DNA of 64,000 nucleotides from Symbiodinium natans (GCA_905221605.1 CAJNDS010002728.1:62001-126000); one strand, 5' to 3'. Shown: positions 9,216 through 19,800, counted from the stretch's first letter. A program made the numbers and translations. The notes: generated by a model not told the origin, from the letters alone.

Positions 9216-9293
9216 CTAAACCCTATATATAAACCCTAAACCCTAAACCCTAAACCCTAAACCCTAAACTCTAAACCCTAAACCCTAAACCCC
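9216..9293. repeat. CCCTAAA array
   Basis: About ten heptamers run directly up to the ATG-containing island at 9294. Confidence 0.9.
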
Positions 9294-9353
9294 ATGCTGG
9301 AAGCTCAGCTTGCGGCCAAAGAGAAGGCCACCGAGATGGCCGACGCCTGCGAG
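9294..9353 (+). CDS. Candidate exon starting with ATG
   Basis: The frame MLEAQLAAKEKATEMADACE is helical in character and ends at a GTCCAT donor; it stays open beyond it. No AG acceptor separates it from the CCCTAAA array, so it may be a first exon, or start internally after GCTCAG at 9308. A TTTAGGG array follows (9378-9430), so the island is bracketed by inverted telomeric DNA. Confidence 0.45.
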
Positions 9354-9495
9354 GTCCATGGCGTTTTCTTTCGAATGGGTTTAGGGTTTAGGGTCTAGGG
9401 TTTAGGGTTTAGGGTTTAGGGTTTAGGGTGGCTGAATCTGCAACCGTCGAATGAAAAGAGCCGAAGCAATCGCTACCCATATTTTCATTTTACAA

Positions 9496-9499
<4 letters not shown>

Positions 9500-9561
<62 letters not shown>
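9500..9561. repeat. (CT)n microsatellite
   Basis: About 31 perfect CT dinucleotides. Confidence 0.98.
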
Positions 9562-9562
<1 letters not shown>

Positions 9563-9709
9563 AATATCTATGTACACATGCTCAACGCCTGCAAAAGAGT
9601 AGGCCCCTCATGAAACCCTAAGCCTTCAAACCCTGCACCAAAACCACAAACCTAACTCAGCAATTAAGCCTCAATCCCTTCTAAAAAGTAGGTCCTAGAC
9701 CAGAAACCC

Positions 9710-9945
9710 AAACCCAAACCCCTAAACCCAACCCTAAACCCCTAAACCCCAAACCCCCCTTAAACCCCCCTAAACCCCTAAACCCCTAAAACCCCTAAAC
9801 CCTAAACCCCTAAACCCCTAAACCCCTAAACCCCTAAACCCCTAAACCCCTAAACCCCTAAACCCCTAAACCCCTAAACCCCTAAACCCCTAAACCCCTA
9901 AACCCCTAAACCCCTAAACCCCTAAACCCCTAAACCCTACACCTA
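9710..9945. repeat. CCCCTAAA octamer array
   Basis: The unit here has one extra C compared with the usual heptamer. About twenty nearly identical CCCCTAAA copies lie between 9773 and 9935. This is a locally amplified variant, not direct telomerase output. Confidence 0.9.
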
Positions 9946-10082
9946 AACTCTAAACCCTAAGCCCTAGCCCCTAAACCCCCAAACCCTAAACCTGGCCTGA
10001 CCGCCCGGAGCCCTTGCTTCAGCCGTGGTCACGCGGAGCGAGGCCAAGCCTGTCCCAAGAGTCTTTTTTAGGGTTTTGTAGG

Positions 10083-10205
10083 GTTTTACAGGGGCTTTGC
10101 AAGGTTTTTCTACGGGGTAGGGTTTGTAGGGTTTGTAGGGTTTTGTAGGGTTTTGTAGGGTTTTGTAGGGTTTTGTAGGGTTTTGTAGGGTTTTATAGGG
10201 GTTTC
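10083..10205. repeat. TTTTGTAGGG decamer array
   Basis: About seven TTTTGTAGGG units in a row, a longer derivative of TTTAGGG, with flanking TTTCTAGGG and TTTACAGGG variants. Confidence 0.85.
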
Positions 10206-10295
10206 TAGGGTTTAGGGGGTTGAGAGGGAGAAGAGGGTTGACTAGAAGGGCTGTTTATAGGGTTGATCGGGCTTTATAGGCCTGATAGGGTTTAG

Positions 10296-10388
10296 GGCGA
10301 TCAACATAAGCCTCTTGCGCTTGAAGATTCTTGGGCCTTACCGGCAATCTACGTTAGGCCGGTTTTGGGATCGAGAGGCCATGCGTAG
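10296..10388 (+). CDS. Candidate exon, unknown product
   Basis: After GTTTAG|G, where the acceptor comes from the telomeric unit, the frame reads AINISLLRLKILGPYRQSTL then GRFWDREAMR and reaches a GTTACC donor. It stays open to a TGA at 10413. A consensus GTAAGT donor lies at 10432 in another frame (VTPRTRTLLKTAG). Confidence 0.45.
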   Translation, partial: GDQHKPLALEDSWALPAIYVRPVLGSRGHA

Positions 10389-10589
10389 GTTACCCCAAGG
10401 ACTCGCACCCTTTTGAAAACCGCCGGTTGGTAAGTCCCATGAACCTTCAAGTATCCTCAGGCCCCCAAACCCCTCTAAACCCTGTACAAACCCTCTACAA
10501 ACCCTATTGAAAACCCTAAACCCTATGAATACCCCATCAATGCCCTAATCAACCCTACGAACCCTAAATCAACCCCCATGAACCCTATG

Positions 10590-10648
10590 AACCAGACTCA
10601 AGAATAACCGAGGAGAATAGAAAGGGTGCCCTACCCTGAGTCCTAGTA
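10590..10648. mobile_element. Short deleted copy of family G introner-like element
   Basis: ACCAGACTCAAGAATAACC and CCCTGAGTCCTAG match the ends of the 44445-44554 copy. Only about 60 bp remain. Confidence 0.5.
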
Positions 10649-10740
10649 GCCGTAAACTCTAAACCCTAAACCCCGAAACCCTGAACCCCTAGACCCTAAA
10701 CCCGAAAGCACCTCAACCCTGAGCCCTAAACCCCCCCAAG

Positions 10741-10780
10741 CTATCCTGGCCGACCCCGACTTCCACTTCGTCAGCTCGCA
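10741..10780 (+). CDS. Candidate exon, unknown product
   Basis: After CCCCAAG the frame reads ILADPDFHFVSSQNYG. From 10785 the DNA resembles family E elements (CAAAATTA.G.TCCCTTTTTG), so the exon probably ends near there. Confidence 0.35.
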
Positions 10781-10829
10781 AAATTATGGTCCCTTTTTGG
10801 GCACCTTAAAAAATTCGGCTGCCTGACAA

Positions 10830-11150
10830 TCGCCCTAAACCCTAAACCCTAAACCCTAAACCCTAAACCCTAAACCCTAAACCCTAAACCCTAAACCCTA
10901 AACCCTAAACCCCCAAAAAAGACCAACGTGTCCAGAAGCTACCACTTGGCGGCGAGGCCTTTCGTGATGGGGAAGCTGTCCGTGTCGATCATGTCGAGAA
11001 GCCTGGCAGCGCATGTGGGGGGCTCTTTCGGCTTGGCTAGGGTTTAGGGTTTAGGGTTTAGGGTTTAGGGTTTAGGGTTTAGGGTTTAGGGTTTAGGGTT
11101 TAGGGTTTAGGGTTTAGGGTTTAGGGTTTAGGGTTTAGGGTGGGTTTAGG
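10830..11150. repeat. Inverted telomeric arrays around a coding-like island
   Basis: CCCTAAA (10830-10912) and TTTAGGG (11037-11145, about 15 perfect units) enclose 120 bp of unique DNA. That island is open in several frames: - strand CAARLLDMIDTDSFPITKGL and + strand GGEAFRDGEAVRVDHVEKPG. One of them is probably an exon, but I cannot pick the strand. Confidence 0.7.
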
Positions 11151-11315
11151 GTCAGGGGAGGGCGCGCGCTCGGGTGTGAAACACCCCGGGCCGCGCGCTC
11201 GCGTTGCCCGTCAACCCACCCCGGCCACCCAAACTATACTCTATCAGGGTTTAGGGTTTATGGAATTTACTTTCTTGTGCTCTGATGCTTGCTTTGATGT
11301 TTTTAAAGTTGCGCT

Positions 11316-12160
11316 GTTGGGGTTTAAGCTGGGGTTGGGGGTAGCCTCGGCCCTTTTCGGGCCTTCGGCGTGTCAGGGCCCGTAGAGGCCCTTATTTATT
11401 TGAAGGTCAGGGAAACCCTTTGTGTCTGCTCCTGGATTCCCCTTCTTTAAGGGCCTCAATTAAGCATCGATTTCTCTACCAATAAATCGCATTTTTCATT
11501 GCGGGTACGGGCATCCTGGGGACCCCCTTCTTTTAGGGGGCCTTTTGAAGCCTTTTGAAGCATTTTGGTGGCTCTTGGGGTCTCTCGGGGCCTTGTTCGG
11601 ACCTTCGGCGTTGCAGAGGTTTTTTTCATTTAAAGGTCAGGGAACCTATTAATGAGTTTTTCGCCAATGAGTATTTCAATCGCTAGGGTTTAAGCTTGGG
11701 TTCGGGGTAGCCTCGGCCCTTTTCGGGCCTTCGGCAAGTTAGGGCCCGTAGAGGCCCTTATTTGCTTGAAGGCCTTCGCAGGGTTTTGCGGTGGTTTAAG
11801 CTGGGGTTCGGGGTAGCCTCGGCCCTTTTCGGGCCTTCGGCACGTTAGGGCCCGTAGAGGCCCTTATTTACTTGAAGGCCGTCGTAGGGTTTTGCGGTGT
11901 TAGGGTTTAGGTTGGGGTTCGGGGTAGCCTCGGTCCTTTTCGGGCCTTCGGCACGTCAGGGCCCGTAGAGGTCCTTGCTGATTTGGGGGGAGCCATCGAT
12001 TTCAGTACGAAAAAAGAACATTTTTCATTGCGGGCAGGGGTACCTAAAACCATCGTTTTCAATATTCAAGAATCGCATTTTTCATTGTGGGCACGGACAA
12101 ATCTTGTGGTCCCCCTTCTTTTAGTTGAAGCTTTTGAAGCCTTTTGCTGGCTCTTAGTGC
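11316..12160. repeat. Tandem higher-order repeat, units of about 110 bp
   Basis: A unit containing TAGCCTCGGCCCTTTTCGGG and GGGCCCGTAGAGGCCCTTAT occurs at about 11340, 11705, 11812 and 11925. A second unit (TTTTTCATTGCGGG then CCCCCTTCTTTTAG and CCTTTTGAAGC) occurs at about 11490, 12015 and 12080. The GC-rich part GGCCCTTTTCGGGCC is itself an inverted repeat. No gene is evident. Confidence 0.85.
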
Positions 12161-12179
12161 GATTCCCTGCAAGGGCGTT

Positions 12180-12420
12180 GGTGTGGGGGGCGGTTGGCCC
12201 GAGGGGCCCTTGGCCGAGCCCTGGTTGGGCAGGTGGAGGGCCCTTGGCCAAAGCCCTTGGCGGGGCTCTTGGCCCAGAGCAAGGCCCGGGGCCTGGATTC
12301 TGGTAGAACCTTGGCCTTGCCCCCCATGGCCCGGGGGGCCCTCGGCCCGGGGGGCCCTTGGCTCGGGGGGGGGCCCTTGGCCGCGGCCCCTTGGCCCGGC
12401 GGCCCTGAATTGAGCAACCA
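12180..12420. repeat. GGCCCTTGGC-type GC-rich repeat
   Basis: Many degenerate copies of GGGCCCTTGGCC make long open frames on both strands. These look like repeat artefacts. Confidence 0.7.
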
Positions 12421-12778
12421 GCCTGCCTGGACCCCTCGCCAGCCTCCTGGTCCAGGAATCCAGCTACCAGCAACCAGGGGCTTGCCGGGGGGGGGGGCCC
12501 GACAAACCCTGAACCCAAACCCTGAACCGACCTTCAGAGGCAAAGGGTTACGATTTGAGGTTATACTTTAGCTACGCTAAAGGTGGTCTGGGTGCCGGCC
12601 ATCCCTTAGCCGAGTACTGACGTTGTCGTAAAAAAGGCCGATGTCCGTTGGCCTGTCCAGGACAGACGGTGAGGCTTAACCCTCACCTTTCCGTTTCTCT
12701 TTTCTCTTGGGCGCTCGGGCTGTAAGGCCCTCGGCCGAGCGTTCGGGGTCTGTCGCTCGACGGAAGCGACCCCTCACT

Positions 12779-12900
12779 TAGTTTAGGGTTAGGGTTTAGG
12801 GTTTAGGGTTTAGGGTTTAGGGTTTAGGGTTTAGGGTTTAGGGTTTAGGGTTTAGGGTTTAGGGTTTAGGGTTTAGGGTTTAGGGCCTCGGGTTTAGGGT
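12779..12900. repeat. TTTAGGG array
   Basis: About fifteen nearly perfect units precede the exon pair at 12926-13215. Confidence 0.9.
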
Positions 12901-12925
12901 TTAAACATCTTGCGCTGCCTTCAAG

Positions 12926-13215
12926 GTCGAAACGCTGGATCAAGCCCAAAGTGGCGCATTTCAATCTCTTCCTGTTGGGCCACACTGAGTCCCAAGCAAA
13001 CCCTAAACCCTAAACCCTAAACCCTAAACCCTAAACCCTAAACCCAAAACCCAAAATCCAAAACCCAAAACCCTCAACCCTAAACCCTAAACCCCAAACT
13101 CAGACCTGAAGCTTTTCCTCAAACCCTAAACCCGAAAGACCTCAATCCCCCTGAGCACAAGTTCAGGGATGTCAAGTCTGCCGGGACCGCAGCAGATCCT
13201 CCAAACCTGGCCGTG
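12926..13215 (+). CDS. Two candidate exons, 12926-12995 and 13156-13215
   Basis: Exon one follows CCTTCAAG|G, reads SKRWIKPKVAHFNLFLLGH then TESQ, and ends at a GC donor GCAAAC at phase 0. Exon two starts after CCTGAG at phase 0, reads HKFRDVKSAGTAADPPNLAV, and ends at a GC donor GCAAGG. The intron is telomere-like (CCCTAAA, CCCAAAA). Product unknown. Confidence 0.5.
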
Positions 13216-13735
13216 GCAAGGCCTGAGTTAGCAGGGCTTAGGGCTTTAGGGCTTTAGGGCTTTAGGGCTTGAGGGCTTTAGGGCTTTAGGGTTTTATGGC
13301 AGAAATAGAAATAATTAGGGCGTAAAAGCAGCGTTGAAACATGCTTTAGGGCTTCTAGGACTTTTGGGGTTGTAGGCTTTAGGGCCCTAAGACCTAAACC
13401 CTAACCCTAACCCCGAAACCCTAAAGTTTACTTGAGGGTTCCGGGGGCCTCTTGCTTCTTGGAGTTGAGAACACCGAGGCCCTTTCATTGTTCTAGGTTG
13501 GCCCTTTATTACCCTAACATAGTCCTAAGTAGGATCCTTTTAAACCCAAATAAGGGGCTTTAGGCTTTAGGGCTTCGGGCCAAAACCCTAAAACCCTAGA
13601 ACCCTGAAATCCTAAACCCCTAAAACCCTAAAACCCTAAACCCCTAAAACCCCAAAACCCCAAAACCCTAAACCCTAGAACCCCGAAACCCTAAACCCTA
13701 ACTTGCAGGAGCGAGCAGTCCTTGCCAGGCTGTCT

Positions 13736-14010
13736 ACCACTTGGAGGTTCATGGTACTTCTTAACCCAATAGTAACTTTACTTGTAACCCCATTATAACC
13801 ATATTAGGGCACTTAGGGGACCCTAAAACCCTGAAAACCCTACCACCCTAAAACCCTGAGACCCTAAACCCTAAACCCTAAGACGTTAACAAGTACCCTA
13901 AACCCTAAACCATAAACCCTGAACCCTAAACCCTAAACCCTGAACCCTAAACCCTAAACCCTAAACCCTAAACCCCCAAATGGTTCATAAGTACCATGAA
14001 CCTCCAAAAG
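13736..14010. mobile_element. Family A introner-like element carrying a telomeric array
   Basis: The left end CACTTGGAGGTTCATGGTAC pairs with the right end GTACCATGAACCTCCAAAAG. The inner sequence CCATATTAGGGCACTTAGGG is shared with the copies at 22241, 26671, 39325 and 45551. Between the arms sits a CCCTAAA-type array (13815-13978) absent from most copies. The right end AAAAG is followed directly by a good exon (14011), so the terminal AG can act as acceptor. Confidence 0.75.
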
Positions 14011-14079
14011 CACACCTGGGTCCCTGACTCCCGTGTCTGCCGCATTCAGCTGCTCCGCAGTCACCTGAAGGGCAGGGCG
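14011..14079 (+). CDS. Exon between a family A element and a telomeric intron
   Basis: Twenty-three codons at phase 0 read HTWVPDSRVCRIQLLRSHLK then GRA. The exon begins right after the AAAG end of the element and ends at GTAGGGTTTAGGG, so the telomere array supplies the donor. Upstream of the element, GAGCGAGCAGTCCTTGCC after CTTGCAG (13709) is a likely partner exon (ERAVLARLS). Confidence 0.5.
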
Positions 14080-14081
14080 GT

Positions 14082-14160
14082 AGGGTTTAGGGTTTAGGGT
14101 TTAGGGTTTAGGGTTTAGGGTTTAGGGTTTAGGGTTTAGGGTTTACGGTTTATGGTTTAT
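14082..14160. repeat. TTTAGGG array beginning at a splice donor
   Basis: Ten or so units start immediately after GCG|GTAGGG. Confidence 0.9.
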
Positions 14161-14411
14161 GGGTCTTTCAGAACTTCAGAGGGGATTGTTTCGGAGAAAA
14201 GCTTCTCAGGGGGTGTTTTGGCAGGGCATTTTTAGAGGCGCGACTCTGAGCTCTCTTCAGGGTGCAGGGTCCGGCATTCGGTTTGCAGAGGGGCCCCTAG
14301 GGAGGGTGTTTATAGTTGGGGGAAGTACTTCCCCCCCCCCACCCCCCCCGACACACCAAAAACCATCCTCCGTGCGGACTTGAACCTTGGCCTACCTCCC
14401 CAGGCTCCCAG

Positions 14412-14502
14412 GATTTACGGAGGATGTTTGTACATAGGATTCTTCCGGCTCTCTGCGTGATGATTTGCGGTCCTTTGCTAGAAGCTCATGGGGACATGAT
14501 AC
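14412..14502 (+). CDS. Candidate exon, unknown product
   Basis: After CTCCCAG|G the frame reads DLRRMFVHRILPALCVMICG then PLLEAHGDM. The hydrophobic middle could be part of a membrane or signal segment. Confidence 0.4.
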
Positions 14503-14914
14503 CCTGAACCCTGCACCGGGAACCCTGGAGCACCGACGCACACCGTGCTCATTGCCAAGGGGGTACTGCGGCAACCTCCAAAAGGCAGAAAACTGTAGGA
14601 AGACACTAGGTGGAGTAGGCATGGTGGGGGCCTGTAGATCTCAAAAACCATCCAGGCCCTAAACAACCCTACACTGAAACCTGCTTGGGCTCCTGATATG
14701 CCTACCGTACTGGTTGGTTCCTTTCTCGGGCGTCCCATCTGATTTCCAGGCCCCTACGAAAACTCTGAAACCCTCAAACACGAAGAGCCTGCCTGCCTAA
14801 ACCCAATACCCTACAAACCCTACAAACCCTGAAACCCTAGAAACCCTTTTAACCCTATAAACCCTGTAAACCCTACCATCAACCCCTATAACCCCCATAA
14901 CCTCTAACCCCTGA

Positions 14915-15460
14915 ACCCTACACCCTAAACCCTAAACCCTAAACCGAAAACCCTAAACCTAAACCCCAAACCCTAAACCCTAAACCCCAAACCCCAAACC
15001 CTAAACCCTAAACCCCCTAAACCCTAAACCCCCTAAACCCCCTAAACCCTAAACCCCCTAAACCCTAAACCCTAAACCCTAAACCCGAAACCCCAAACCC
15101 TAAACTCCCTAAACTCCCTAAACCCCCTAAACCCGAAACCCGAAACCCCAAACCCTAAACTCCCTAAACTCCCTAAACCCCCTAAACCCGAAACCCGAAA
15201 CCCGAAACCCGAAACCCGAAACCCCAAACCCTAAACTCCCTACTCCCTACTCCCTAAACCCTAAACCCTAAACCCTAAACCCTAAACCCTAAACCCCAAA
15301 CCCTAAACCCTAAACCCCAAACCCCAAATCCTAAACCCTAAACCCCAAACCCTAAACCCGAAACCCCCTAAACCCTAAACCCTAAACCCGAAACCCGAAA
15401 CCCCAAACCCTAAACCCTAAACCCTAAACCCTAAACCCTAAACCCTAAACCCTAAATCCT
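14915..15460. repeat. Long composite CCCTAAA-variant array
   Basis: About 545 bp of CCCTAAA, CCCCAAA, CCCGAAA, CCCCCTAAA and ACTCCCTAA variants arranged in short blocks. Some blocks are repeated in the same order (for example around 15080-15130 and 15140-15180), showing segmental duplication inside the array. Confidence 0.9.
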
Positions 15461-15684
15461 TGCGGAGTGCCCAAGGCCACAGCTGGCTGCGCCGAGGCGA
15501 TCTGAAACGGCTCGGGCGAGGCGATCTCGGCCTGCGCGAAAGACTCCAAGGCTCGGCTGCCCGGTAGGGTTTAGGGTTTAGGGTTTAGGGTTGAGGGTTT
15601 AGGGTTTAGGGTTTCGGGTTTAGGGTTTAGGGTTTAGGAAATTTCCGCCCTAAACTCTAAACCCTAAACCCAAAAACCGCTTAG

Positions 15685-15771
15685 GGGTTTGGTTGTTCTT
15701 TTTCTGCGGTGGTGGCTTCGAGATTGGTGGGGCTGATGCCACGGACGAGGCTGTAGAGTCTGCCTTACTTG
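15685..15771 (+). CDS. Candidate exon, unknown product
   Basis: The frame VWLFFFCGGGFEIGGADATD then EAVESALL ends at a GTAGTT donor. Acceptors are CTTAG|G at 15684 or TTCGAG at 15722. A second short exon, 15853-15887 (KFLVKSGRRVE, acceptor CCCAG, donor GTGAGT), follows, but its phase does not fit this one. Confidence 0.4.
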
Positions 15772-16114
15772 GTAGTTCTACAAGGACCCTCAAACCCTGA
15801 ACCCCAAGCCCTAGACCATTTTAACCCAAAAAATCGGGGGAAGGCAGCCCAGCAAGTTTCTGGTGAAGTCAGGCAGGAGGGTGGAGGGTGAGTTCGAGAA
15901 CATCCGGGGCACCAGTCGGCAATTTCCATCGCGGCTTGGGATATTGGACTTAATTAGGGTTGGCTTCCGGTTTAGGAATGAGGGTTTAGGGTTTAGGAAT
16001 GAGGGCTTGGGGCTTCGGGTCTGGAACACAAGAACACCTGTGGTCCTTCTGGGTTTCCACCAGCGAGCGCTTCCCAATCTTGGTACCCCCCCCCCCCCCC
16101 CGCCCCCGTCCCCT

Positions 16115-16256
16115 GGATAGAAAAAAGGGCATCTTGTAAACCCAAGAGAAACCTAGGAATGCAAAGGCTGCCCTTTTGGGTTAAAGGGGCTTCATATAAG
16201 GGAACATATAAGGGAACCTAAGCTCCCAAAAAGAGAGCTGGGTCCTGGTTCTTGAG
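16115..16256. mobile_element. Family G element, 5' part degraded
   Basis: Shared blocks: AACCTAGGAATGCAAAGG, TGCCCTTTTGGGTTAAAGGG, AGCTGGGTCCTGG. The right end leads through TTCTTGAG into the exon at 16257. Confidence 0.5.
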
Positions 16257-16319
16257 GCTCCGGTATGAGCCGAGGGCCAGGCTGTTGGGTTGATAATGGT
16301 GGCTTCCACGACGTACCTG
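16257..16319 (+). CDS. Candidate exon immediately after a family G element
   Basis: AG|G acceptor and GTGCGG donor. The frame reads SGMSRGPGCWVDNGGFHDVP. It enters with two bases and leaves with one. Confidence 0.4.
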
Positions 16320-18982
16320 GTGCGGGCTTCGGGCTTTCGGGGTTTGGGCCTTTAGGTTTGGGCTTCGGGTGTTTAAAGGGCTTGGGGTTAAGAGGGTTGC
16401 CTCTAAACCCTAAACCAACCCTAAACCCCAAATCCTAAACCCTAAACCCGAAACCCTAAACGCTAAACCCTAAACTTAAGGGCTTCGGGCTTCAGGGGCT
16501 TCAGGAACTTTAGGGGTTTTGGGGCGCTGAGCTTAACTCCCTCGCAGTTGCATGTGGATCTCTGTCTCTTGTTCGTCTTTCTTCGTCATGCTCAGGGTCC
16601 AGGGTTAAGGCTTGGGGCTTAGGGCTTAAGGCTAAGGGCTTGGGGCTTACTGTTTAGGGCTTAGGGCTTACTGTTTAGGGTTTAGAGTTTAGGGCTTGGG
16701 GCTTAGGGCTCCCCAAACCCCTAAACCCGCAACCCCAACCCTATTTGGAAACCTTTGGGAGAGCATCAGATACCCCTTCACTCAACTCCGTGAATCCTAA
16801 TAAGGAGATGCCTCGACTTCTTCCGGAACCCTAAGCCCCTAAATCCAAAAATTCTAAAGCCTGAGCCCTGGGAATCATTGAGAAGTAGCCTTCAGGAGGT
16901 CTTCCACGCAGAGGTACAGCCTGCTGCCCAGATCTTGCTTCCCTTCCCTAAACCCTAAACCCTAAACCCTAAACCCTAAACCCTAAACCCTAAACCCTAA
17001 ACTCTCTCAACCCCCCTAAGGGTCACTCTGTAAGTGGCTCGATGCCCTCCCCGTCCGCTTCCGGGATCTGGAGAAGAAGAAGACCTCGGGCGGATGATGT
17101 GTGGCTTAGGGTTTAGGGTTTAGGGTTTGGGGTTTAGGGTTTAGGGTCTAGGGCGGATGATGTGTTGAGGGCTTTGACGGGGGGATGCAGTGAGTTTGGG
17201 GTTTAGGGAGTTTGGTTAGTTTAGGGAGTTGAGGGTTTGGGGCTATGGAGTTTAGGGTTTAGGGAGTTTAGAGAATTTAGGGAGTTTAGAGAGTTTGCGG
17301 TTTGCGGTTTAGGGAGTGTACGGTTCATGTTTTCGGGAGTTTAGGCGGCAGTTTACGCTTCAGGGTTTGGGATTCAGGCAGGGAGTGACCCAACGGCGCC
17401 TAGTAAGTGCCACCCTCAACCCTAAACCCTAAACCCTAAACCCATAAGCCCTACGCCCTAAACCCAGATGGGTCCCCGGACCGTCTTGGGCCTCGTGAAG
17501 GTAGCAGACCGCTGGAAGGAGCTTCCAAAAAGAGGTGCCTGGAAGCACGTGTGGGGGCCCACCTAGGGTTTAGGGTTTAGGGTTTAGGGTGTAGTATACT
17601 CTCTGTAGCTTGGGCTATACAATCAAGGGGCCCAGATTTTTCATCAACCCCTCTAAGAGGGGTCAGCCGTGTCGTCAGGTTAAGGGACGATAGAATTCAC
17701 AAAGGGGAAACTTTGAGGCTACCTATTTCGCTGTATAGGGGATCTACAGCCCTGGAGCCTCTTGAAGGACTTCGGAGTCGTTTTTGCTCACCACAAGCGA
17801 TGAACATGCAGCCTACTGCTCATGTTTAAGGGGGCTTCGGGTTTAGGGTTTAGGGTTTAGGGTCCAGGCCCCTGACGCTGAAGGGCAAACCCGAAACCCT
17901 AAACCCAAAAACCCTTCAAACCCACAAGCTGTAACCCTCCAGAACCCTAAGCCCCCAATACCTGAACCCGAAAACCCTGAAAATAGGAGACCCATTCCCC
18001 TCAAACCCTCAACCCCAAACCCCAAACCCTGAACCCTACACCCCCCAAAAAACAGAAAAACAAAAACAAAACAATAATACTCCCTATATTGGGAACAAAG
18101 CAATAATACTCCCTATATTGGGGGGGCTCTTCAGCAAACAGCAGTCAAGTGCCGCACCGAGGGAGCCCATGGCCACAGCTGCCAACGCCTCCGAAGAAGT
18201 GCGACTCGACTGGGTTTTTGGGGCCTTAGAGGGTTTAGGGGTTTAGGGGTTTAGGGTTTTAGGGTCTTTGGGTTTTGGGGCTTAGGGGTTTAGGGTTTAG
18301 GGGTTTAGGGTTTAGGGGTTTAGGGTTTAGGGTTTGGGAGTTTAGGGTTTGGGAGTTTGGGGCTTCGGGTCTAGGGGGTTTAGGATTTAAGGCTTTCGGG
18401 CTTTCAGGGCTTGAGGGCTTAAGGGTGTAAGGCTTAAGGATGTTAGGCCTTTCAAGGGCTTTAAGCACTTTGAGGGTTTTAGGGGGGGACTCTCTGAAGG
18501 CTCGCGCTTTCGTAGGAAACAAGCCCTAGCTTGGGGAACCGAAGCCCTACACCTAATGCCTTAAAACTTTTTGTTTCAGGAGCTCCCCCCCCGCCCCCAA
18601 CCACCCAGCCAAAACGGAACGCAATACGAACGCCCGAAGAAGGGACCTTGGACGCTAAACTCCAACGAGCCCCTGAACCCTTAACCTCCCTTGCACCATG
18701 GCCTTAAACCCCCCCCTAAACCCTAAAAGCCCTAAACCACTGAACCCTATAACCCCCTGAGCCCCTAAACCCTAAACCCTAAACCCTAAGCCCCAGGCCC
18801 AAAGCCCTAAGCCCTAAGCCCTAGCCCTAAGCCCTAAGCCCTAAACCCTAAACCCTAAACCTTGAACCCTGAACCCTAACCCTAAACCCAACGCTGTGGC
18901 CTCCTCAGAGAGTTCGGCTTGCTTCTTGCGCAGCTTGCCGTCGCAGGAGCGGTCTTCACCACCTCCCAGTTTTGGGGGCTTC
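16320..18982. other. Telomere-like DNA with short unresolved islands
   Basis: Degenerate TTTAGGG and CCCTAAA tracts (for example 16929-17005, 17106-17150, 18225-18380) enclose unique islands at about 16870-16928, 17030-17105, 17460-17565, 17630-17830 and 18130-18215. The islands have open frames on one or both strands but no convincing splice pairs. I call no gene here. Confidence 0.6.
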
Positions 18983-19010
18983 GGGGGGGGGGGGGGGGGG
19001 GGGGGGGGGG
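18983..19010. repeat. G28 homopolymer joined to TTTAGGG
   Basis: Twenty-eight G run directly into a TTTAGGG array (19011-19072). Confidence 0.95.
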
Positions 19011-19574
19011 TTTAGGGTTTAGGGTTTAGGGTTTAGGGTTTAGGGTTTGGGTTTAGGGTTTAGGGTTTAGGGTTCAAGGCTTTGGGGGGTGATAGTAGGG
19101 TTGAAGGGTTTAGGGCTTTTGGGGTTTAGGGGGGGGTTTAAGGCTATGGTGGCAGGGAGGTTAAGGGTTGAGGGTTTAGGGTTTAAGGTGCCTTTAAGTT
19201 TAGGCTTCTGGGGGTTTTAGGGGCTTGAGGGATTCGGATTTAGGGGTATAGGGGGCTTTTGGAGTTCTGATTTGGGGATTTGGGGACTTTTTGGGGCTTC
19301 AGGGGCGTTGGCGTTTGGGGGTTGGGAGCTTTAGAAGCTTTAGGGGCTTCAGGGACTTGTGGGGTTTAGGATTTAGGGACTTGGGGGGCTTTAGGGTTTA
19401 GGGGCTTTAGGGATTTAGTTTGGGAGGTCGGGGGGTTTGTCGAGTTCAGGGTTCAGGATTTGTTTGTAGTTTTGTTGCAGACGAGAAGCCCGGTTGTGGC
19501 ATAGCCAGGCCACGACTGTGTCGTGCTCAGGCGTAAGACTTCGGGGGTTTTTAGTCTTCTGTTGGTTGGTCACA

Positions 19575-19800
19575 CATGACCCACAGCTAAAGTGGCTTCT
19601 TCCAGTTTGCAAACGCAATGACAAATGTGCGCGTCCATCCTTCACAAACGAGGCATAGCTAAAGTGGTATTCTTCCAGTTTAGAAACGCGGAAATTTAGA
19701 AACGTCCGCGTCAATCCTTTGGCCCTTGAGGTTTTGGGTCTTCACAACCGGTTCATAGCTGAAGCGGTTTCTTCCAATTTAGTAACCAGATGTCCTCAGA
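19575..19800. repeat. Three diverged tandem repeats, about 90 bp
   Basis: The motif AGCTAAAGTGG..TTCTTCCAGTTT followed by ..AAACG occurs at about 19580, 19658 and 19755 (the last as AGCTGAAGCGGTTTCTTCC). Telomeric tracts flank the group. No gene is called between 19011 and 20330. Confidence 0.7.

Noticed and set aside
10915-11035. EF-hand reading of LLDMIDTDSFPI on the - strand
   Set aside because: Only the first residues of a loop are similar, the glycine and later ligands are missing, and the + strand is equally open.
11037-11150. CRISPR array
   Set aside because: The repeats are contiguous 7-bp units without spacers, in a eukaryotic-type sequence.
15685-15771. TCTP (translationally controlled tumour protein) match for FEIGGADATDEAVESALL
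   Set aside because: The resemblance is to one short acidic loop only; neighbouring islands do not show the rest of the protein.
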